This document shows, piece after piece, positions 1-9,877 of a stretch of 64,000 bases of DNA (within the stretch, counting starts at the first letter, position 1; every line of letters starts with the position of its first letter). The translations under genes and the position numbers were made by a program. The stretch is taken from assembly GCA_001899005.1 (NCBI GenBank), contig MKUW01000015.1:248001-312000 (forward strand), read 5' to 3'. Source of the stretch: Chloroflexi bacterium 44-23 (GTDB lineage Bacteria; Chloroflexota; Anaerolineae; Anaerolineales; Anaerolineaceae). Under the pieces are notes generated by a model. It made no database searches, was not told where the DNA came from, and saw only the letters and a list, made by a program, of their open reading frames with translations.

Positions 1-206
1 GCGTTAATTCGCTCATAAAGAATTTGAATTCCGAGATTTGAAAGACCTAAATCATAAATATCCGGGAAAATCAATGCAATTTTCGTTTGAATTTCGTCCC
101 AATTTTTTTTGATTGAATTATATTCACCGCCGACATAGCGCCCGGGTTTTTCGACTAACGGCAAGATTTGCTCAAGCCGCCTCTCAAGTTCGCTGCTTAA
201 TTCCAA
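1..206 (-). CDS. B12-binding/radical SAM protein, N-terminal fragment (TIGR03960-like)
   Basis: Only the first 68 codons lie in the window; the gene continues past the left edge. The start is a TTG at 206-204 with a good AAGGAG site just upstream, and no ATG fits. The N-terminus has the pattern of the TIGR03960-type radical SAM proteins: a Glu/Leu-rich helix, a RYVGGEYNS segment (about residues 22-30), then IALIFPDIYDLGLSNLG, the usual opening of the cobalamin-binding-like domain. The radical SAM cysteines would lie outside the window, so the family call rests on this N-terminal match only. It is on the same strand as the SDR gene at 366-1157, separated by 159 bases with no clear terminator. 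Confidence 0.6.
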   Translation of the reverse strand, partial: MELSSELERRLEQILPLVEKPGRYVGGEYNSIKKNWDEIQTKIALIFPDIYDLGLSNLGIQILYERIN

Positions 207-365
207 ATTTTCTCCTTAAACCATTAAATGACTAACGTTGAACAAATCCTTCTTTGCAGCCCAATTTTACTTTATTTTGATTTTTTTGATTGCACTGGTC
301 AGGAAGGGATTGAATGAAAATTTATTATTTTCCGGAAATTATTCAGAAAGGCACGGCATAGCTAG

Positions 366-1157
366 TTAATAAACACCTTTTACAGCTCCGCCATCTACGC
401 TCAACATTACCCCGGTCAGATAGGATGCTGCCGGTGATGCCAGAAATACTGCTGCTCGTGCAAATTCCGCGGGTTTTGCAATTCTACCCAGTGCTATGGC
501 TTTTTCCTGTTTTTCGCGCTCAGCCTCTGGGGTTGTATTATTTAATTTGGCATTATTTTCAAAAAGGGCGGTTATTCGTTCTGTGTTGGTCGAGCCCGGC
601 AATATGGAATTGACCCTAATATTTTCTTTACCCAATTCCAATGCCAAAGTTTTGGTTAAACCAACAGTGGCTGAGCGAATAGAATTTGATAAAATAAGAT
701 TTTCAATGGGCTGCTTGACTGAATATGAAGTAATCGTGAGTATAGAAGGGCATTCGGATTTGCGTAAAAGCGGTAAAGCCGCTCGTATCAGGCGCATATG
801 GCACAGAAAGGATAGTTCTATCGCATCCTGCCATTGCTGGTCAGTTAAGGTCTCAATTGTGCCTGGTGGAGGCCCTCCGGAATTGGTAATTAGCAAATCC
901 AGTTTCCCGAATTTGGATTCGATAAACGCAGTCGATTCGCCAGCGAAATTTTGGGCAGTAACATCACCTGCAAATAAATCCGCCATTTGATGTGTGCTAT
1001 TCAATAGTTTTTCTTTAGCGGATTGCAGATTTTGCAGTGATCTTGAGTTTATGATTGTTTTTGCCTGTTCAAGCAATAGTACCTCGGCGCATGCATAACC
1101 CAAGCCACGGCTTGAACCAGTAACAAATGCAATTTTATCGGTTAATCCAAGATCCAT
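366..1157 (-). CDS. SDR family oxidoreductase with non-canonical active site
   Basis: A 263-residue classical-length short-chain dehydrogenase/reductase. The Rossmann cofactor motif TGSSRGLG is at 13-20, a TNSGG motif replaces NNAG at 91-95, and the C-terminus ends in the usual LTGVMLSVDGG. The catalytic YxxxK motif is absent: by alignment of the helix leading into VGLTKTLALELG, Tyr is Ser157 and Lys is Arg161 (SNSIR). I recall a divergent SDR subgroup annotated as 3-oxoacyl-ACP reductase-like with the same SNxxR pattern, so this is probably a real family and not a damaged gene. Substrate unknown. It follows the DUF503 gene by 8 bases and is likely co-transcribed with it. Confidence 0.85.
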   Translation of the reverse strand: MDLGLTDKIAFVTGSSRGLGYACAEVLLLEQAKTIINSRSLQNLQSAKEKLLNSTHQMADLFAGDVTAQNFAGESTAFIESKFGKLDLLITNSGGPPPGTIETLTDQQWQDAIELSFLCHMRLIRAALPLLRKSECPSILTITSYSVKQPIENLILSNSIRSATVGLTKTLALELGKENIRVNSILPGSTNTERITALFENNAKLNNTTPEAEREKQEKAIALGRIAKPAEFARAAVFLASPAASYLTGVMLSVDGGAVKGVY

Positions 1158-1165
1158 ATTTCCTC

Positions 1166-1450
1166 CTAAAGTATTTCCAATACTTCTTCCTCAAGCTCGA
1201 GTTGAGGATATTCTATGCTAATAAATTTTCTGATTTCTTCCAGTTGCTGTTGGCCGAGTTTATTGTTTTGGGAAAGCCAAACCAGGCTTACCAACGATGA
1301 TTTCCAGACGTCTTGAAAATCAGCTTCTACAATCGAAATATTAAATTTTTGTCCAGTGCGCTTAACCATTGATTTTAACACACCCCTTTTTTCTTTTAAA
1401 GAGTTGGCATTTTGGAGGTGTAATTTTAATTGTAGATAAAAAATATTCAT
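1166..1450 (-). CDS. DUF503 family protein
   Basis: A 94-residue protein matching DUF503 (YlxP-like): an N-terminal beta strand, then the characteristic SLKEKRGVLKS segment at residues 17-27 and a FNISIVEAD strand. Function in the family is not established; in Firmicutes ylxP lies near infB and rbfA. It begins with ATG at 1450 without an obvious Shine-Dalgarno site. It is first of a likely two-gene unit with the SDR gene and is divergent from folC. Confidence 0.85.
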   Translation of the reverse strand: MNIFYLQLKLHLQNANSLKEKRGVLKSMVKRTGQKFNISIVEADFQDVWKSSLVSLVWLSQNNKLGQQQLEEIRKFISIEYPQLELEEEVLEIL

Positions 1451-1527
1451 AATGTAAAACTTTCAATCTTAATTAATAATTACCGGATATTTTTTTGAAT
1501 CAAAATTTAAGCTTTTATAACTTCGTC

Positions 1528-1556
1528 TTGCAGAAATTATATCCATTCGGTACAAT
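1528..1556 (+). promoter_or_regulatory. Predicted sigma-70-type promoter for folC-lon
   Basis: TTGCAG at 1528-1533 and TACAAT at 1551-1556 are separated by exactly 17 bases, in the 136-base divergent region ahead of folC. A transcript from here would have a leader of about 24 bases carrying AAGGA at 1576-1580 before the ATG at 1587. Read by eye; no start site evidence. Confidence 0.6.
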
Positions 1557-1586
1557 CTTTGATTAACTTAAAACCAAGGAATAAAA

Positions 1587-2990
1587 ATGGATGTTGAACT
1601 TCGCTACCAACAAGAATTAGATTACTTGTACAGCTTCATAGATCATAGCATGACCAGAAACTTGAGAAATGCACCTGAAAATTTTAATTTAGAACGCATA
1701 GCTCAATTTTTGGCTCTTTTAGGTAATCCACAATCTTCTTATAAGGTAGTTCATGTGGCCGGGACAAAGGGGAAAGGTTCTACCGCGGCATTAATTGCCA
1801 ATGCGCTTTTTGAAGGCGGATACAATGTCGGGTTCTATACATCTCCGCATCTTAGTGACTATTGTGAGCGTATTCAGATTAATCACATAATACTTTCGCA
1901 CACCGATTTTATAAAGCTTATAGAATCGATGAAACCTTATATTTCAAAGGTTGCAGGGATAACTACATTTGAGTTGACCACCGCCCTGGCTTTTCTTTAT
2001 TTCCAGCAGCAAAAGGTGGATTTCGCTGTAGTTGAAGTGGGTCTTGGCGGGAGGCTGGATGCAACGAATGTTGTTGATCCGTTAGTTTCTGTGATTACAT
2101 CGCTTTCATTGGATCACATAAATGTTTTAGGGGATACATTGGCTCAAATCGCTTTTGAAAAAGGGGGGATAATTAAACCGAATCGGCCTGTCGTTATCTC
2201 ACCCCAAAAGGAAGAAGCTCGCCGCGTACTGTACCGGATAGCCGAAGAGCGTAATTCACCTCTTATAGAAGTAGGGCGTGATTATCTTTATTCGGCAGGG
2301 GCTCATAATTTGGAAGGGCAGAACTTCATGGTTTGGCCAAAAGAAGAACAAGCAGCGGTCAATCGCTATATTGAAAGTGGCGGCCGGGATGAATGGTCAC
2401 CAAAGCGTTTCCATATTCCGCTGTTGGGATTTCACCAAATTATTAATGCCGCTACAGCATATTCCGCACTCGAAACAATGAAGAAATTAGGCGTGAAATT
2501 AACCGATGATCAAATTTACAATGGATTTTCAAGTGTTGTTTGGCCGGGAAGGTTTGAGATTCTGAGTAGGAGACCATTAATCGTAGTCGATTCTGCACAT
2601 AATCGTGAATCAGCACTGCGCTTACGACAGGCAGTTGAAGATTATTTTCCTGGTAAAACGGTAACATTGGTTTTTGGCGCATCGGAAGACAAGGATATCG
2701 AAGGGATGTTATTTGAATTGCTTCCTCGGGTGAATAATGTTGTCGCAACAAAATCAAATCATCCGCGAGCGATGGAGCCCGAAAAAATAGTTGAATATGT
2801 GTTAAAATTTGGTAAGCGGGGGTTTGCCACAGAATCGATTGAAGCCTCTCTAGAAAAGGCTTTAGCAGTAGCTGGCAATGAATCTTTAATTTTGGTGACT
2901 GGCAGCTTATTCGTTGCTGCTGCCATGCGGGATGTTTGGAAAAGCGAACAAATCACGCATAATCAGCCTCTGCTTAAGAAGGTAATGTAA
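1587..2990 (+). CDS. folC: Bifunctional folylpolyglutamate/dihydrofolate synthase
   Basis: A 467-residue Mur-ligase-family enzyme that adds glutamate to (dihydro)folate with ATP in the cytoplasm. The ATP-binding loop GTKGKGST is at 59-66, EVGLGGRLDATN at 150-161 and SLDH at 174-177 carry the metal and folate-binding signatures, and the length is normal for FolC. The start is supported by AAGGA seven bases upstream. The stop codon overlaps the lon start (TAATG), indicating translational coupling. It could act as FPGS only or have both activities; sequence alone does not decide. Confidence 0.93.
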   Translation: MDVELRYQQELDYLYSFIDHSMTRNLRNAPENFNLERIAQFLALLGNPQSSYKVVHVAGTKGKGSTAALIANALFEGGYNVGFYTSPHLSDYCERIQINHIILSHTDFIKLIESMKPYISKVAGITTFELTTALAFLYFQQQKVDFAVVEVGLGGRLDATNVVDPLVSVITSLSLDHINVLGDTLAQIAFEKGGIIKPNRPVVISPQKEEARRVLYRIAEERNSPLIEVGRDYLYSAGAHNLEGQNFMVWPKEEQAAVNRYIESGGRDEWSPKRFHIPLLGFHQIINAATAYSALETMKKLGVKLTDDQIYNGFSSVVWPGRFEILSRRPLIVVDSAHNRESALRLRQAVEDYFPGKTVTLVFGASEDKDIEGMLFELLPRVNNVVATKSNHPRAMEPEKIVEYVLKFGKRGFATESIEASLEKALAVAGNESLILVTGSLFVAAAMRDVWKSEQITHNQPLLKKVM

Positions 2991-5479
2991 TGATGAATGA
3001 AAATTGGCGCTCAAAAGATAGTATTGGATCTGCATATAGTATGACTCAGCGGACTGATGAACTATATGAAATCTCTAATATCGAAGAAGATAAAGATGGC
3101 ATAATTGAGAGTTCTGCGATTATTCTAAGGGATCTGGTCGTCTATCCAAGAATGGTGACACCAATATTTGTGACCGAGGGAGTCAACCAATTGGCGATTC
3201 AAGATGCACAAAAAAAATTTGAGACAGCAATTGCTCTTTATGTTGATGAGGATCTTTCTACTGAACAAATAACTGAATTTCTTCCGATAGCCACAGAAGT
3301 AGCCATTGGGAGATTATTAGAAATGCCTGATGGAAATCACTCAGCACTGATTCAAGGCCGCCGAAGAGTGGAGTTTATTGAAATAACACAACAAGAACCA
3401 TTTTTTAAAGTAAAAGTCAAGGTTATTAAAGAAAGTGAAAAACTAGACCGACATATTAAAGCTTTGATGCGCACATCACAAGATTTATTTGAAAAATGTG
3501 TCCAATTGGACCACAGCATTCCAGATGAAGCGCAATTATTCACCATGAATATCGAAGAACCGGGCTGGTTGGCGGATATGATTGCTTCGGCTATTTCAAT
3601 GCCTTTAAAAAACCGTCAGGATCTTTTATTAGCCATTGATCCGAAGGAACGTCTAAAACTGATTAATCAAAATTTGGCTCAGGAATTGGATGTTTTGCAA
3701 CTGGAAGATGAAATACAAATCAAAGTTCAAAGTGAAGTTGATAAAACACAACGGGAATACTACTTACGCGAACAATTGAAGGCAATCCAGAGCGAATTAG
3801 GCGAGAATGACTTATACTTTGCAGAAATTTCGGAGATTAGATCAAAAATTGAAAAATTTGGTTTGAGTGATGAGGCAAAAGCAGCTGCGCTTAAAGAAGT
3901 TGAACGCCTTTCCCAGATGCCTTTGATGTCACCTGAAACAAGTATGGTGCGTACATATCTTGATTGGTTAATTGATTTACCCTGGAAAAATAGCACAATT
4001 GATGATTTGGATGTTACTCATGTAAATCAGGTGCTGGAGAAAAATCACTTTGGTCTAGGCAAAGTCAAAGATCGGATATTAGAATATATTGCTGTTCAGA
4101 AATTAAAACCTGAAGATTCGAAACAGCCGATTTTATGCTTTGTTGGTGCGCCTGGCACCGGCAAGACATCGCTTGGCAGATCAATAGCAGAGGCGTTGGG
4201 AAGGAAATTTGTCAGAGTTTCTTTAGGCGGTGTGCGCGACGAAGCCGAGATACGAGGCCACAGACGTACCTATATTGGAGCATTGCCAGGAAGAATTCTT
4301 CAAACAATGAAGAAGGCCGGAACAATCAATCCGCTCTTTATGCTTGATGAAATCGATAAACTTGGCGCTGATTTTAGGGGAGATCCTTCAGCAGCTTTAT
4401 TGGAAGTGTTAGACCCGGAACAAAATAAAGAGTTCTCAGACCATTACCTGGAGGTTGATTATGACCTTTCCAGGGTTATGTTCATCACTACAGCCAATTC
4501 TCTAATGACAATTCCACCGGCTTTACTCGATCGCATGGAGGTTATCGAGTTTTCAAGCTACTTGGAAGATGAAAAGATTGCTATCGCTAAACAATTTTTA
4601 ATCCCCCGTCAGCAGCATGAGACTGGAATAGAATCTCTGGGAGTTCAATTTACAGAAGGTGCCCTGAAATTGATAATCAGAAGTTACACATATGAAGCGG
4701 GTGTTAGAAATCTCGAACGTGAAATAGGAAAAATTTGCCGTAAAATAGCCAGAATGAAAACCGAAAATAAGTCATTTCCACATCGGATTGATGAAAAAGT
4801 AGTCGAGAAAGTACTTGGCCCGCAAGAATACTTTGCACTTGAAGCTGAGACGGAAGATGAAATCGGTGTGGCAACAGCAATGGCATGGACGGAAAATGGT
4901 GGAGACATCATGCCAGTTGAAGTCTTGATTCTAGAAGGCAAAGGAAACTTACAAATTACCGGACAAATTGGAGAGGTAATGCAGGAATCTGCTCAGGCTG
5001 CCATGTCTTTTATGAAGTCACGAGCGAAGAGTTTCAATGTTGACAATGAATTGTTTGAGGATGTTGATGTGCATATCCATATACCGGAAGGTGCAATACC
5101 AAAAGATGGACCAAGTGCAGGAATTACAATTGCATCTGCCATTATTTCTGCATTCACCGAACGAAAACTGCGTCGTGATATTGCTATGACTGGAGAGTTG
5201 ACATTGCGCGGGCGAGTTCTCCCTGTAGGCGGAATACGGGAAAAAATACTGGCAGCTCATCGAGCCGGTATCACAACGATCATTATTCCCAAGAAGAACG
5301 AAAAAGATCTGGAAGAATTGAACAAAAAGGTGAAGGCGAAAATAAAGATAATTGCAGTCAGTCATATTGATGAAGTGATCGATATTGCCTTGCTACCCCC
5401 GGAAAAAACTGTGATTGAAAAAAGAAAATCTAGCAAGAAAGCAAAAACTCAAATTGAAACTGATGAAAAGGAAGATTAA
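2990..5479 (+). CDS. lon: ATP-dependent protease Lon (LonA type)
   Basis: An 829-residue soluble AAA+ serine protease that degrades misfolded and regulatory proteins. Order: N-terminal substrate-binding LAN domain (about 40-240), a coiled coil, AAA+ module with Walker A GAPGTGKT near 386-393 and Walker B FMLDEID near 449, then the protease domain with the Ser-Lys dyad at Ser709 (PKDGPSAG) and Lys752 ([14 protein letters not shown]); their 43-residue spacing equals that of E. coli Lon. There are about 30 extra residues at the N-terminus and a charged C-terminal tail rich in Lys and Glu. ATG codons at 2990 and 2993 are both possible starts. It is coupled to folC and converges with the coiled-coil gene four bases away. 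Confidence 0.97.
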   Translation: MMNENWRSKDSIGSAYSMTQRTDELYEISNIEEDKDGIIESSAIILRDLVVYPRMVTPIFVTEGVNQLAIQDAQKKFETAIALYVDEDLSTEQITEFLPIATEVAIGRLLEMPDGNHSALIQGRRRVEFIEITQQEPFFKVKVKVIKESEKLDRHIKALMRTSQDLFEKCVQLDHSIPDEAQLFTMNIEEPGWLADMIASAISMPLKNRQDLLLAIDPKERLKLINQNLAQELDVLQLEDEIQIKVQSEVDKTQREYYLREQLKAIQSELGENDLYFAEISEIRSKIEKFGLSDEAKAAALKEVERLSQMPLMSPETSMVRTYLDWLIDLPWKNSTIDDLDVTHVNQVLEKNHFGLGKVKDRILEYIAVQKLKPEDSKQPILCFVGAPGTGKTSLGRSIAEALGRKFVRVSLGGVRDEAEIRGHRRTYIGALPGRILQTMKKAGTINPLFMLDEIDKLGADFRGDPSAALLEVLDPEQNKEFSDHYLEVDYDLSRVMFITTANSLMTIPPALLDRMEVIEFSSYLEDEKIAIAKQFLIPRQQHETGIESLGVQFTEGALKLIIRSYTYEAGVRNLEREIGKICRKIARMKTENKSFPHRIDEKVVEKVLGPQEYFALEAETEDEIGVATAMAWTENGGDIMPVEVLILEGKGNLQITGQIGEVMQESAQAAMSFMKSRAKSFNVDNELFEDVDVHIHIPEGAIPKDGPSAGITIASAIISAFTERKLRRDIAMTGELTLRGRVLPVGGIREKILAAHRAGITTIIIPKKNEKDLEELNKKVKAKIKIIAVSHIDEVIDIALLPPEKTVIEKRKSSKKAKTQIETDEKED

Positions 5480-5483
5480 TAAA

Positions 5484-5957
5484 CTATTGTTGTGGTGGTT
5501 CCTGATTTCTAGAGTTTTCTGGAAGTAAAGTTTCGATCCCATTTTGGACTTGATTAAGAAGTCTGCTTAATTCCGATTTCAGATCTTGTAGTGAATTGAT
5601 GACATACTGATCTGCCTCTCTGCGTGTCACTTCAATGTCTCTGCGTGCCTGATCGATAATTGCACTCGCTCGAGTTTGGGCACTTTGAATAATGGCATCT
5701 TTTTCAACCAATTGATCTGCCTTTTCACGGGCCAATTGAATCGTTCGATTGGCTTCTTCCTGTGTTTGTGCAAGCAAACGATCTCGTTGCGCCAGTAGCT
5801 GTTGAGCGCGTTTGATTTCATCCGGGATTGAGACTCTCATTTGATCGATGATACTCAGCATTTTTTCTTCATCTACAACCACCTTGCGCATCATCGGCAA
5901 AGGACGACTTTCGTTGAACAACTCTTCGAGGCGGTCTACCAAGTGTAAAATATCCAT
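5484..5957 (-). CDS. Coiled-coil protein (DivIVA/ATP-synthase b-like), function unknown
   Basis: A 157-residue soluble protein. A short N-terminal part contains a MRKVVVDEEKMLSIIDQMR segment at about 23-41. From roughly 45 to 140 it is one long Ala/Glu/Gln/Arg-rich helix with heptad character, often reported as DivIVA-like or ATP synthase subunit b-like; it has no transmembrane segment, so it is not a real b subunit. The tail is Pro/Gln-rich. Proteins of this type are encoded next to coaD in several Gram-positive-related phyla. It starts at ATG 5957 with AGGAG upstream and is the last gene of the asp23-to-coaD run. A scaffold or cell-division role is only a guess. Confidence 0.6.
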   Translation of the reverse strand: MDILHLVDRLEELFNESRPLPMMRKVVVDEEKMLSIIDQMRVSIPDEIKRAQQLLAQRDRLLAQTQEEANRTIQLAREKADQLVEKDAIIQSAQTRASAIIDQARRDIEVTRREADQYVINSLQDLKSELSRLLNQVQNGIETLLPENSRNQEPPQQ

Positions 5958-6001
5958 ATCAATCTCCTTGTCGAAATAAGCTCAATACCAAGACAACAAT
6001 T

Positions 6002-6526
6002 TTAATCTCTTAAGTAATTTAAGGGAACAATTGTTTGGTTTTCCCCTAATTCAAAAAAACGCTTTCTAAGTACCTCTTGAACTATTTTTGGAACCATTCC
6101 TTCGATATTTCCTCCCAAAGAGGCAATTTCTCTGACGGTGGTAGATGAAAGAAATGTATAACGGTCGCTTGTTATAAAAGCGACAACTTCAATATCCGGT
6201 GCGAGGTGATGATTTGCCAAAGTCATCCGAAATTCGTGTTCAAAATCTGAAAAAACTCGCAATCCTCGTACAATCACCTGCGCATTTATTTTTCTGGCAT
6301 ATTCAACAGTTAATCCGCTGTAGCCTGTTACTTCGATATTTTCAATATGTTTGAGCGATTCACGTGTCAAATACAATCTTTCTTCAGGGGAGAGGAGTAA
6401 GCTTTTCAAAGGTTTATCATACACCGCAACAGTTAATTTTGAAAATAATTTAGCTGCTCGTTCGGCAATATCAATATGTCCCATATGAACAGGATCAAAT
6501 GTGCCCGGGAATAATGCTCTTATCAT
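6002..6526 (-). CDS. coaD: Phosphopantetheine adenylyltransferase
   Basis: A 174-residue nucleotidyltransferase catalysing the fourth step of coenzyme A synthesis, 4'-phosphopantetheine + ATP to dephospho-CoA. The (T/S)xGH-type signature is FPGTFDPVHMGH at 6-17, RGLR is at 87-90 with the following SDFEHEFRM, and SSTTVREIA at 117-125 completes the nucleotide site. Length is close to the family's usual 160-170. The ATG at 6526 lies one base after the recG stop, so expression is probably coupled to recG. Confidence 0.96.
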   Translation of the reverse strand: MIRALFPGTFDPVHMGHIDIAERAAKLFSKLTVAVYDKPLKSLLLSPEERLYLTRESLKHIENIEVTGYSGLTVEYARKINAQVIVRGLRVFSDFEHEFRMTLANHHLAPDIEVVAFITSDRYTFLSSTTVREIASLGGNIEGMVPKIVQEVLRKRFFELGENQTIVPLNYLRD

Positions 6527-6527
6527 A

Positions 6528-8990
6528 TTAATTCAACTCCCCAATCGTTTCATTCCAGAAATAGTGTAATTTTTTCTTCATCTCAGCATGCTCAGCCTTT
6601 TCTAAAAATGGGTCATCTGTAAAGATATGCTCCGCAAAAGTTCGAGCTTTTTCTATCAATTCTACATTCATTATATTCTGAAGTGTTAAATCTTTAAACC
6701 CGGATTGCCGATAACCCAAGAAATCTCCAGGACCGCGTTGTTGCAAATCAATATCGGCTAGCTTAAAACCGTCATTTGTCTCTTGGAGAGCCGTTAAGCG
6801 TGCATTGGTTATTGAATCATTCGTCTCGGGAATTAAAAAGCAGATGGATTGATTACTTCCACGCCCTATCCGGCCGCGTAATTGGTGGAGTTGAGCCAAT
6901 CCAAAACGATTAGCACCTTCAATAACCATTACAGATGCATTGGGAATATCCACACCTACCTCGATTACCGTGGTTGAGACCAGGATATCGTATTTCCCTT
7001 TACGAAACGAATTCATCACAGTGTCTTTTTCAGCGGGTTTTAACTTGCCATGGATTAATGCAATATTTTTACCTGGAAAAATCTTGCTTTTCAAACGCTT
7101 AAACTCATTGACTGCGCCGATAACATTTTCTTGTATATCGTTTTCTTCTAATTCAATGTATGGATACACAATGAAAGCCTGTTGACCTTGAGCAACTTTG
7201 TCGGAAATGACTTTGTATACTTCTTTACGATTTTTTGGGTCAACGATGTAAGTTGTAATTTTCTGACGGCCTGCCGGCATTTCTTTCATTATCGACAAAT
7301 CGAGATCACCGTAGACGGTTAAAGCCAAGGAGCGTGGAATAGGAGTTGCAGTCATGGCCAAAAGGTGAGCTCGCGCTCCTTTCGTATTGAGCATTTTGCG
7401 CTGTTCAACACCAAAGCGATGTTGTTCGTCGATTACTGCCAATTGTAAGTTTCGGAAGGTGATTGTGTCTTCAATTAATGAGTGAGTCCCTATAATTAAT
7501 CTGATTTCGCCATTTTCCAATTTTCTTCGTATTTCTTCTTTTTCACTTTGGGGGGTATCTCCGAGTAATAACCGAATTTGTTCGCTGGTAACCAGTTGAT
7601 TCTCATTAAAAAATTTAAGTGAATTAATATAATGTTGTTCTGCCAAAATTCCAGTCGGGGCCATCATAGTGCATTGGGTATCGTTTCTTGAAAAAATATA
7701 AGCGGCTGCCAATAGCGCGACGATGGTCTTACCGGAACCAACATCCCCTTGAAGCAGACGATTCATAGGTGATCCAGAGGATAAATCCTTTTTAATAGCG
7801 TTCAGTGTTGAAAGCTGCGATAAGGTTAATGGAAATGGAATTCTTTTGAGCAGAGAGGACTGAAATGTATCTGAAATTGCATAGCGATCGGCAGGCTTAC
7901 GATTCCAGTTTTCTTTTTGACCTAAAACACCCATTTGTAAAAAGAAAATTTGGTCGAAAGAAATTCTATTCATAGCAGCTTTAAGTGAATCAAAATCCTT
8001 CGGTTGATGAAGGGTTAAGATGGCTTCTTGAAGGTTTGGAAGATCGGCAAGCAACTCTGAATTTTTTGGCAAATAGTCATGAATCTGGTTTCCCCAAATC
8101 TCGAGAGTATTCCGAATAATTTTAATGAAGGCTTTTTGTGAAAACCCAGCCGGTAAACGGTAGATGGGAGATATTCCCTGGAATGTATCCAATTCTTCAT
8201 CAACAATATCCCATTCAGGTGAGTTAAGAATGAAACGCCCTAAATACATTTCTACTTTCCCTTTAAGGGCCAGGCGCACATCTTTCTTAATTTGAAATTG
8301 TAGGTAGGGTTGGTTGAAAAATGAAACTCGCAGAGAACCACTGCCATCCTCAACAATAACTTCAGTGATTTGAACATTCCGGTTTTTTGTACGGCGGGTC
8401 GTAACGTTCTTAACTGTAGCTATGATCGTAACCTGTTCACCGAAAATTAGCTGTTTGATTGTTCTCAATTTACTATAATCGTTATATTTTCGCGGGAAAT
8501 GGTAGATGAGATCTTCTATTGAATTAATCCCGGAATCAATTAACGCCTTTTCACGGGATTTGCCAATTGCTGGAATTGACGTGAGAGAAGATTTGATTTC
8601 AAGATTCAGGGTTCTCTTCGTTGTAACATTGCTTTTCAAGTTTGTGGGGGAATATTTTTCTGAGGGTTTATCTGCCACACGCTTGACCGAATAATTACCG
8701 GCTTGTAAACCATCAGAGGTATTATAAGAATATCTATTGTCCTGCGGAATCCTGATCATGTTGTTAATTTGTTCTATTATTTCACGCCGTTTAAAAATAG
8801 AAACATTTCCATATTCTTTTAATAAGTTAATAATTTTAGGAGAATCATCGGAATCAAGAAACCCTTTTCGGGCTTCTTCTTCATAAGTTGTTGCTAACTT
8901 CGATAGACCGCCAAACACAGCCATATCATCATAGTTGCGTTTAATTTCCAGCAACAAGATTTTCTCAAGTCTTTTATATGCATCATTCAT
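6528..8990 (-). CDS. recG: ATP-dependent DNA helicase RecG
   Basis: About 820 residues. RecG remodels stalled replication forks and Holliday junctions. An N-terminal extension of about 130 residues precedes a helix-hairpin-helix-like segment (about 141-168), the wedge OB domain (about 180-265), and the SF2 motor: Walker A GDVGSGKT near 415-422, DEQHRFG near 521-527, TATPIPR, and the C-terminal GRIGRG and QQRGPGDFLG motifs. I prefer ATG 8990 over a TTG six bases upstream. The N-terminal extension is longer than in E. coli (693 residues) but common in Gram-positive-like lineages. It sits in a tight operon with fakA, fakB and coaD. Confidence 0.95.
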   Translation of the reverse strand: MNDAYKRLEKILLLEIKRNYDDMAVFGGLSKLATTYEEEARKGFLDSDDSPKIINLLKEYGNVSIFKRREIIEQINNMIRIPQDNRYSYNTSDGLQAGNYSVKRVADKPSEKYSPTNLKSNVTTKRTLNLEIKSSLTSIPAIGKSREKALIDSGINSIEDLIYHFPRKYNDYSKLRTIKQLIFGEQVTIIATVKNVTTRRTKNRNVQITEVIVEDGSGSLRVSFFNQPYLQFQIKKDVRLALKGKVEMYLGRFILNSPEWDIVDEELDTFQGISPIYRLPAGFSQKAFIKIIRNTLEIWGNQIHDYLPKNSELLADLPNLQEAILTLHQPKDFDSLKAAMNRISFDQIFFLQMGVLGQKENWNRKPADRYAISDTFQSSLLKRIPFPLTLSQLSTLNAIKKDLSSGSPMNRLLQGDVGSGKTIVALLAAAYIFSRNDTQCTMMAPTGILAEQHYINSLKFFNENQLVTSEQIRLLLGDTPQSEKEEIRRKLENGEIRLIIGTHSLIEDTITFRNLQLAVIDEQHRFGVEQRKMLNTKGARAHLLAMTATPIPRSLALTVYGDLDLSIMKEMPAGRQKITTYIVDPKNRKEVYKVISDKVAQGQQAFIVYPYIELEENDIQENVIGAVNEFKRLKSKIFPGKNIALIHGKLKPAEKDTVMNSFRKGKYDILVSTTVIEVGVDIPNASVMVIEGANRFGLAQLHQLRGRIGRGSNQSICFLIPETNDSITNARLTALQETNDGFKLADIDLQQRGPGDFLGYRQSGFKDLTLQNIMNVELIEKARTFAEHIFTDDPFLEKAEHAEMKKKLHYFWNETIGELN

Positions 8991-9007
8991 TAGCAAAAAA
9001 AAATGGT

Positions 9008-9877
9008 CTATCCGGATAACGAAAAAGGTTTCTCAACTACAATTAATCCTACTGATTTTGGGCCAAATAAGGTGGCATGAAACGGGTTCAAACGATGCTC
9101 ACTGAAGGGGGTTTCAGGGAAGAATTCCATCACGAATTGCCGCAATAGCCGATTGTCTATTCCTTGGAAGTTTGTCCCTTTTATTAGCGAAATATGGCTT
9201 AGAGCTTCAAATTCTTCGATAAATTCTTGAAAGAAATCTTGAGCATGACGAAAATTTCTCACTTTACAAAGCGCATGCAAGTTGCCTTCCTCCAAAGAAA
9301 ATATCGGATAAAGGTTTAGTATTTCACCTACTGTAGCTTGATGGAATTCAATGGCACCACTATTGTGTAGATAAGATAAACATGGTGAACAGATCAATGT
9401 GTAAACATGTGGAATTAATTGTCGCAACAACCGGTCTGCCTCTACCAAATTTGCCCCTCTCGCGATTAATTCAGCACCATGTTGAACCAGGATACCAAGT
9501 CCTGAAGAAAAGGTTTGAGAATTTATTACTTGGATTGCGGTGTTAGCCTGGATGAGTTTAATGGCTTCGATTGAATTATGATACGCGAGTGTCAAGTCAG
9601 CAGAGCTTAAAATTACGAGTAATTCATTGTAAGTTCGTAATAAAGAACTAAAGAACTCTGCTAAATCTTCAGGGTTTGGGATGACCATTTTTGGGTCGGT
9701 CGATGAGCGCACTGTCAACGGAAAGTCAGCCGTTTTAACATCTTGCCCCTCGATACGTCTTACCCCGTTTAAAATAATATCGAAAGGTAAAATCCTGACA
9801 TTATTTTTGCCTGCGAAATTAGGGTTTGGAAATTGAGCTGTTGAATCAGTGACGATTGCGATGTTGGGCATAGTCAC
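9008..9877 (-). CDS. fakB: DegV family fatty-acid-binding protein (FakB-like)
   Basis: A 289-residue DegV-family protein. The N-terminus IAIVTDST is the family signature, and residues 60-180 follow the two-domain EDD fold (PNPEDLAEFF, SSADLTLAYHNS, INSQTFSSGLG). FakB proteins carry an exogenous fatty acid to the kinase FakA and deliver the acyl-phosphate to PlsY or PlsX. The gene immediately follows fakA: a GTG start at 9877 would overlap the fakA stop as GTGA, and an in-frame ATG at 9871 is the alternative. The direct pairing with a DAK2-type kinase supports a FakB role over the looser DegV label. Confidence 0.85.
   Translation of the reverse strand: MTMPNIAIVTDSTAQFPNPNFAGKNNVRILPFDIILNGVRRIEGQDVKTADFPLTVRSSTDPKMVIPNPEDLAEFFSSLLRTYNELLVILSSADLTLAYHNSIEAIKLIQANTAIQVINSQTFSSGLGILVQHGAELIARGANLVEADRLLRQLIPHVYTLICSPCLSYLHNSGAIEFHQATVGEILNLYPIFSLEEGNLHALCKVRNFRHAQDFFQEFIEEFEALSHISLIKGTNFQGIDNRLLRQFVMEFFPETPFSEHRLNPFHATLFGPKSVGLIVVEKPFSLSG

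Noticed and set aside
496..990. 164-codon frame opposite the SDR gene
   Set aside because: Antisense shadow of a conserved gene; no start signals or recognisable domain.
5484..5957. ATP synthase subunit b
   Set aside because: No N-terminal membrane helix and no other ATP synthase gene nearby; the likeness is due to the long charged helix.
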